DNA from: Fulvivirga ligni
GTDB taxonomy: Bacteria > Bacteroidota > Bacteroidia > Cytophagales > Cyclobacteriaceae
Length of the DNA stretch: 64,000 bases
NCBI RefSeq assembly: GCF_021389935.1
Contig: NZ_CP089979.1
Coordinates: 2,957,001 to 3,021,000, forward strand
Direction: 5' to 3'
Shown here: one piece after another, positions 62,901 through 64,000 of the stretch
Numbering within the stretch: the stretch's first letter is position 1
How the letters are laid out: every line of letters starts with the position of its first letter
Program-made: the position numbers and the translations under genes
The notes under the pieces: generated by a model
Told to the model about the DNA's origin: nothing
The model's database searches: none
What the model saw: only the letters and a program-made list of their open reading frames with translations

Positions 62901-63055
62901 CTCAGGATAATCAGATCTTGCGTAGGTGCGGTAGAGGGAAATGAAGGTAGCAATTGGTTTTGTGGCCAGCTAATCTGACCATAGGAAGTAGTAAGGGTAC
63001 ATAGCCAGATAAAGGCATAGACCAACCACCTCCATTGTTGTGGTGTTTTAATCAT
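59972..63055 (-). CDS. T9SS-exported GxGYxYP-family protein with AbfB and CBM6-like modules
   Basis: The product has 1,027 residues. A signal peptide ends near TTSYGQ (26). Residues ~40-190 form a jelly-roll domain. The GxGYxYP domains span ~190-680 with the namesake motif GYGYSYP near residue 503; the family is a putative glycoside hydrolase with unproven activity. Residues ~690-830 are AbfB-like beta-trefoil repeats (NFSDRYIRHASS, NFPNRYLRHRSG, NLPGSYIRHRNS). Residues ~835-960 are CBM6-like (IQIEGESFSLQSG, GYIDADDWMVYDI). The T9SS sorting domain starts at DLKIYPNPSTHTLNI and ends FVRKFIKK. It is likely a secreted enzyme for plant- or algal-type arabinose-containing glycans. Confidence 0.92.
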   Translation of the reverse strand: MIKTPQQWRWLVYAFIWLCTLTTSYGQISWPQNQLLPSFPSTAPTQDLIILRETSQSWEAEGPALGHNTGHIDGDGWLCQTGIDAPNQHMIYGPYVTTLPAGGNTANFRIKVDNNTANNDPMVTIDVRDATTGQGLASRIINRQDFATASTYNDFSLPFTIPADGHSIELRVFWHGGAYIKVDRLWVNRSQSTDEMVLFASLKGIVNKTQPRIFSYEGDAFAEGQYTWLNSLGLGYNEPADKWDLISKYLNEIDGIIVYDNGQPHTINLATTLAANQNALVVAPSLVSRLTSAPYNLPIVMDMRGQFTSKLQVYQTLFNNYWSGLDKRVLIGLNPNAHKAALREYATALGAAVIWLDPNVSGESELLNNFLSSMPAGANYMGWWPEEGPGVERASNYGIATIASDWSTNLTVHSGMPRTVNVSAPPAKPALQNKLYVAFILSDGDNLQYVEHLMRKLWNNPDRGSVPIGWTLSPAMLDAMPGALNFYYQTATNNDNLISGPSGYGYSYPNSYPNATSLNRFVTTTEDYTKRAGFRVVTIWNTITGGINQNVGQSFANHAPSLLGLTAQNTGGGLSIYNNSMPGMALSCNYCTNEQAMKDHIGYASENWDGNSPRFIIIQAQPWQGVTPTSFKNVANSLNSNYVVVRPDHIFQLIREANGLNVNPGNGLPEPPEGYSAWQSHNFSDRYIRHASSRGRIDANISPVNDAYWKMVPGLAGAGVSFQSRNFPNRYLRHRSGEVWLDDYENTDGYKQDATFYLRAGLADGSKQSFESYNLPGSYIRHRNSELFVESISNDLGRNDATFKQLGGSTSTFSIQIEGESFSLQSGIQVESCVEGGNNVGYIDADDWMVYDINVPASGSYMVEYRVASPNSTGTLQLENAGGSPVYGTVNISNTGGWQNWTTVSHTVNLNSGQQQLAIKATAGGWNINWLRISSSSAAAYARVAQEDDIEGNKDLKIYPNPSTHTLNIIGLQESTHMEIFDLSGSRISSTVIEPGQSIDISQLKAGTYLIQLTNINGSFVRKFIKK

Positions 63056-63120
63056 TGGTTTGGTATTTAGGTTGAAAAATAAAATTATGTGATTATCTCA
63101 CACGTTAAATATACGCATAA

Positions 63121-63153
63121 AAAAAGGCTGGCTCTTTTCAGAACCAGCCTTTT
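63121..63153 (-). terminator. Terminator after the coiled-coil protein gene
   Basis: AAAAGGCTGG (63122-63131) and CCAGCCTTTT (63144-63153) form a 10-bp stem with a 12-nt loop. An A-run on the plus strand gives the T-run on the minus strand, 21 bp after the stop codon. Confidence 0.85.
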
Positions 63154-63174
63154 CTAGAATTTATAAAGACTTTA

Positions 63175-64000
63175 TTATTTCACTTCGAATTGTTTTACAC
63201 CCATTCTGTACTCATCAGTGTAAACTTCCATAGTGTATATACCATCTTCCCAGTCAGAGCCTTTTTGATATTCAAAAGTAAGCTGCTGCTTAGTGTTATC
63301 AAATAATATTTCCTGGCTGGCAGTGTAGAAAACCTCCTTACCATCAACCATAAAGGTGCCAGATCCTTTGGCTACATCAAAGATTACCTGATCGTTTTGA
63401 TCTACAATCCTTACTATGATGTCTTTACCTTCTATAGGAGCCACCTTGTTTTCTGCAATATTAAATACCACCTTGATTTTATCAATTTGGCGGGCTTTAA
63501 AAGGAGAATCTCTTTCTTTTCCTTTGTTGTTAACAGCGAAGATTTCAATGTTTTCAGCTTTCAGTTGAGAGGCCACAGCCACTTTATCCGCTAGCTTTTC
63601 GCTTGATTGTTTTATTCTGTTAATAGAATCAGAAAGTTGGTTCTTTTCAGTTTTTAAAGAGGTGTTTTCAGTAAGAAGCTCGTCATTCACACTTTTTAAG
63701 TGTTCTATTTCCTCATCTTTAGCTTTCAATAAGGTCTCATAGCCACCTACTTTGTCTTTTAGACTTCTAATAGTGCTTCTGTTTGCTTTTTGTGTTCTTG
63801 CAAGCTCTGCTTCAATATCTGCCTTAGCTTTTTCAAGTTCATCTACGTTACCACCTAGCTCTTGAATCTGAGCTATTTTCTCTTCCAGCTCTGCACTAAT
63901 ATCACTTAGCTTTTGCATGGTAGTAGCCAGTTCTTCTTCAGTATTAGTAAGCTCAGTGTCTCTGGCCACACTTTCCTGATGGTCCAAATAAATCTTAACT
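63175..64000 (-). CDS. Coiled-coil protein, 5' end outside the window
   Basis: The frame stays open through the window edge (before the TTG at 63987 it reads VKIY), so the N-terminus is missing. Residues 1-140 of the visible part are a continuous coiled coil (TEEELATTMQKLSDISAELE, KDEEIEHLKSVNDELLTEN). The last ~125 residues are a beta-sandwich-like domain (KARQIDKIKVVFNIAENKVA, DIIVRIVDQNDQVIFDVAKG, IYTMEVYTDEYRMGVKQFEV) found in Cytophagales proteins that follow coiled coils. It is perhaps membrane-anchored upstream. The function is unknown. Confidence 0.85.
   Translation of the reverse strand, partial: VKIYLDHQESVARDTELTNTEEELATTMQKLSDISAELEEKIAQIQELGGNVDELEKAKADIEAELARTQKANRSTIRSLKDKVGGYETLLKAKDEEIEHLKSVNDELLTENTSLKTEKNQLSDSINRIKQSSEKLADKVAVASQLKAENIEIFAVNNKGKERDSPFKARQIDKIKVVFNIAENKVAPIEGKDIIVRIVDQNDQVIFDVAKGSGTFMVDGKEVFYTASQEILFDNTKQQLTFEYQKGSDWEDGIYTMEVYTDEYRMGVKQFEVK

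Overview
The window is a chromosomal segment of a Bacteroidota bacterium, most likely an environmental, pigmented, gliding-type member of the Cytophagales (Fulvivirga/Flammeovirga-like; this placement is inference). Supporting signs are four proteins with C-terminal type IX secretion (T9SS) sorting domains, starts without Shine-Dalgarno sequences, promoters of the Bacteroidota form TTG-N17-20-TAnnTTTG, a lycopene cyclase of the CrtYcd type, and the gene order miaB / sigma-54 activator / lptE / TPR protein / secG / groES / groEL. No tRNA, rRNA, IS element, prophage or CRISPR array was seen. No gene-free stretch exceeds 300 bases.

Layout. 1-1.2 kb: 3' end of a large T9SS-exported protein. 1.4-10.4 kb: minus-strand housekeeping block (groEL, groES, secG, a lysine-rich TPR protein, lptE, a sigma-54 activator, miaB, pabB), interrupted by one plus-strand gene of unknown function. 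groES has a sigma-54-like -24/-12 element and an array of five TGACA motifs behind it. 10.4-14 kb: a YceI lipoprotein, a gamma-carbonic anhydrase-like protein, an unknown acidic protein, a rhomboid protease and an OmpH/Skp chaperone. 14-31.5 kb (plus strand): a transporter-like/HEAT/cNMP fusion, then a tightly packed cluster of a membrane-spanning STAND NTPase with WD40 repeats, an outer-membrane barrel protein and a propeller-like lipoprotein, followed by a 2,842-residue T9SS adhesin with 8.5 near-identical 516-bp repeats. 31.5-37 kb: a histidine kinase/response regulator/membrane protein operon and a T9SS-exported GH5 cellulase.

37-46 kb (minus strand): a light-response and carotenoid locus. 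A CarH/LitR-type MerR regulator with all expected adenosylcobalamin ligands sits upstream of an operon of ECF sigma factor, crtI, crtB, idi, photolyase, an SDR-DUF2867 protein, an SRPBCC protein, crtZ and crtYcd. Together these make zeaxanthin-type carotenoid from prenyl precursors and repair UV damage, presumably induced by light. GGPP synthase (crtE) is not in the window. 46-47 kb: rpsF-rpsR-rplI. 47-55.4 kb: mixed single genes (glycosyltransferase plus DUF547 pair, methyltransferase, AraC regulator, TPR lipoprotein, esterase, DUF2268-like metallopeptidase). 55.5-59.8 kb: four paralogous surface-type lipoproteins with leucine-rich repeats. 60-63 kb: a T9SS-exported GxGYxYP-family protein with AbfB and CBM6-like modules. 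The window ends inside a coiled-coil protein gene.

The best candidates for something undescribed are the STAND-WD40/barrel/lipoprotein/adhesin cluster, the TGACA array behind the sigma-54-like groES promoter, and the possible shared operators linking YceI to the CarH/sigma/carotenoid operon.
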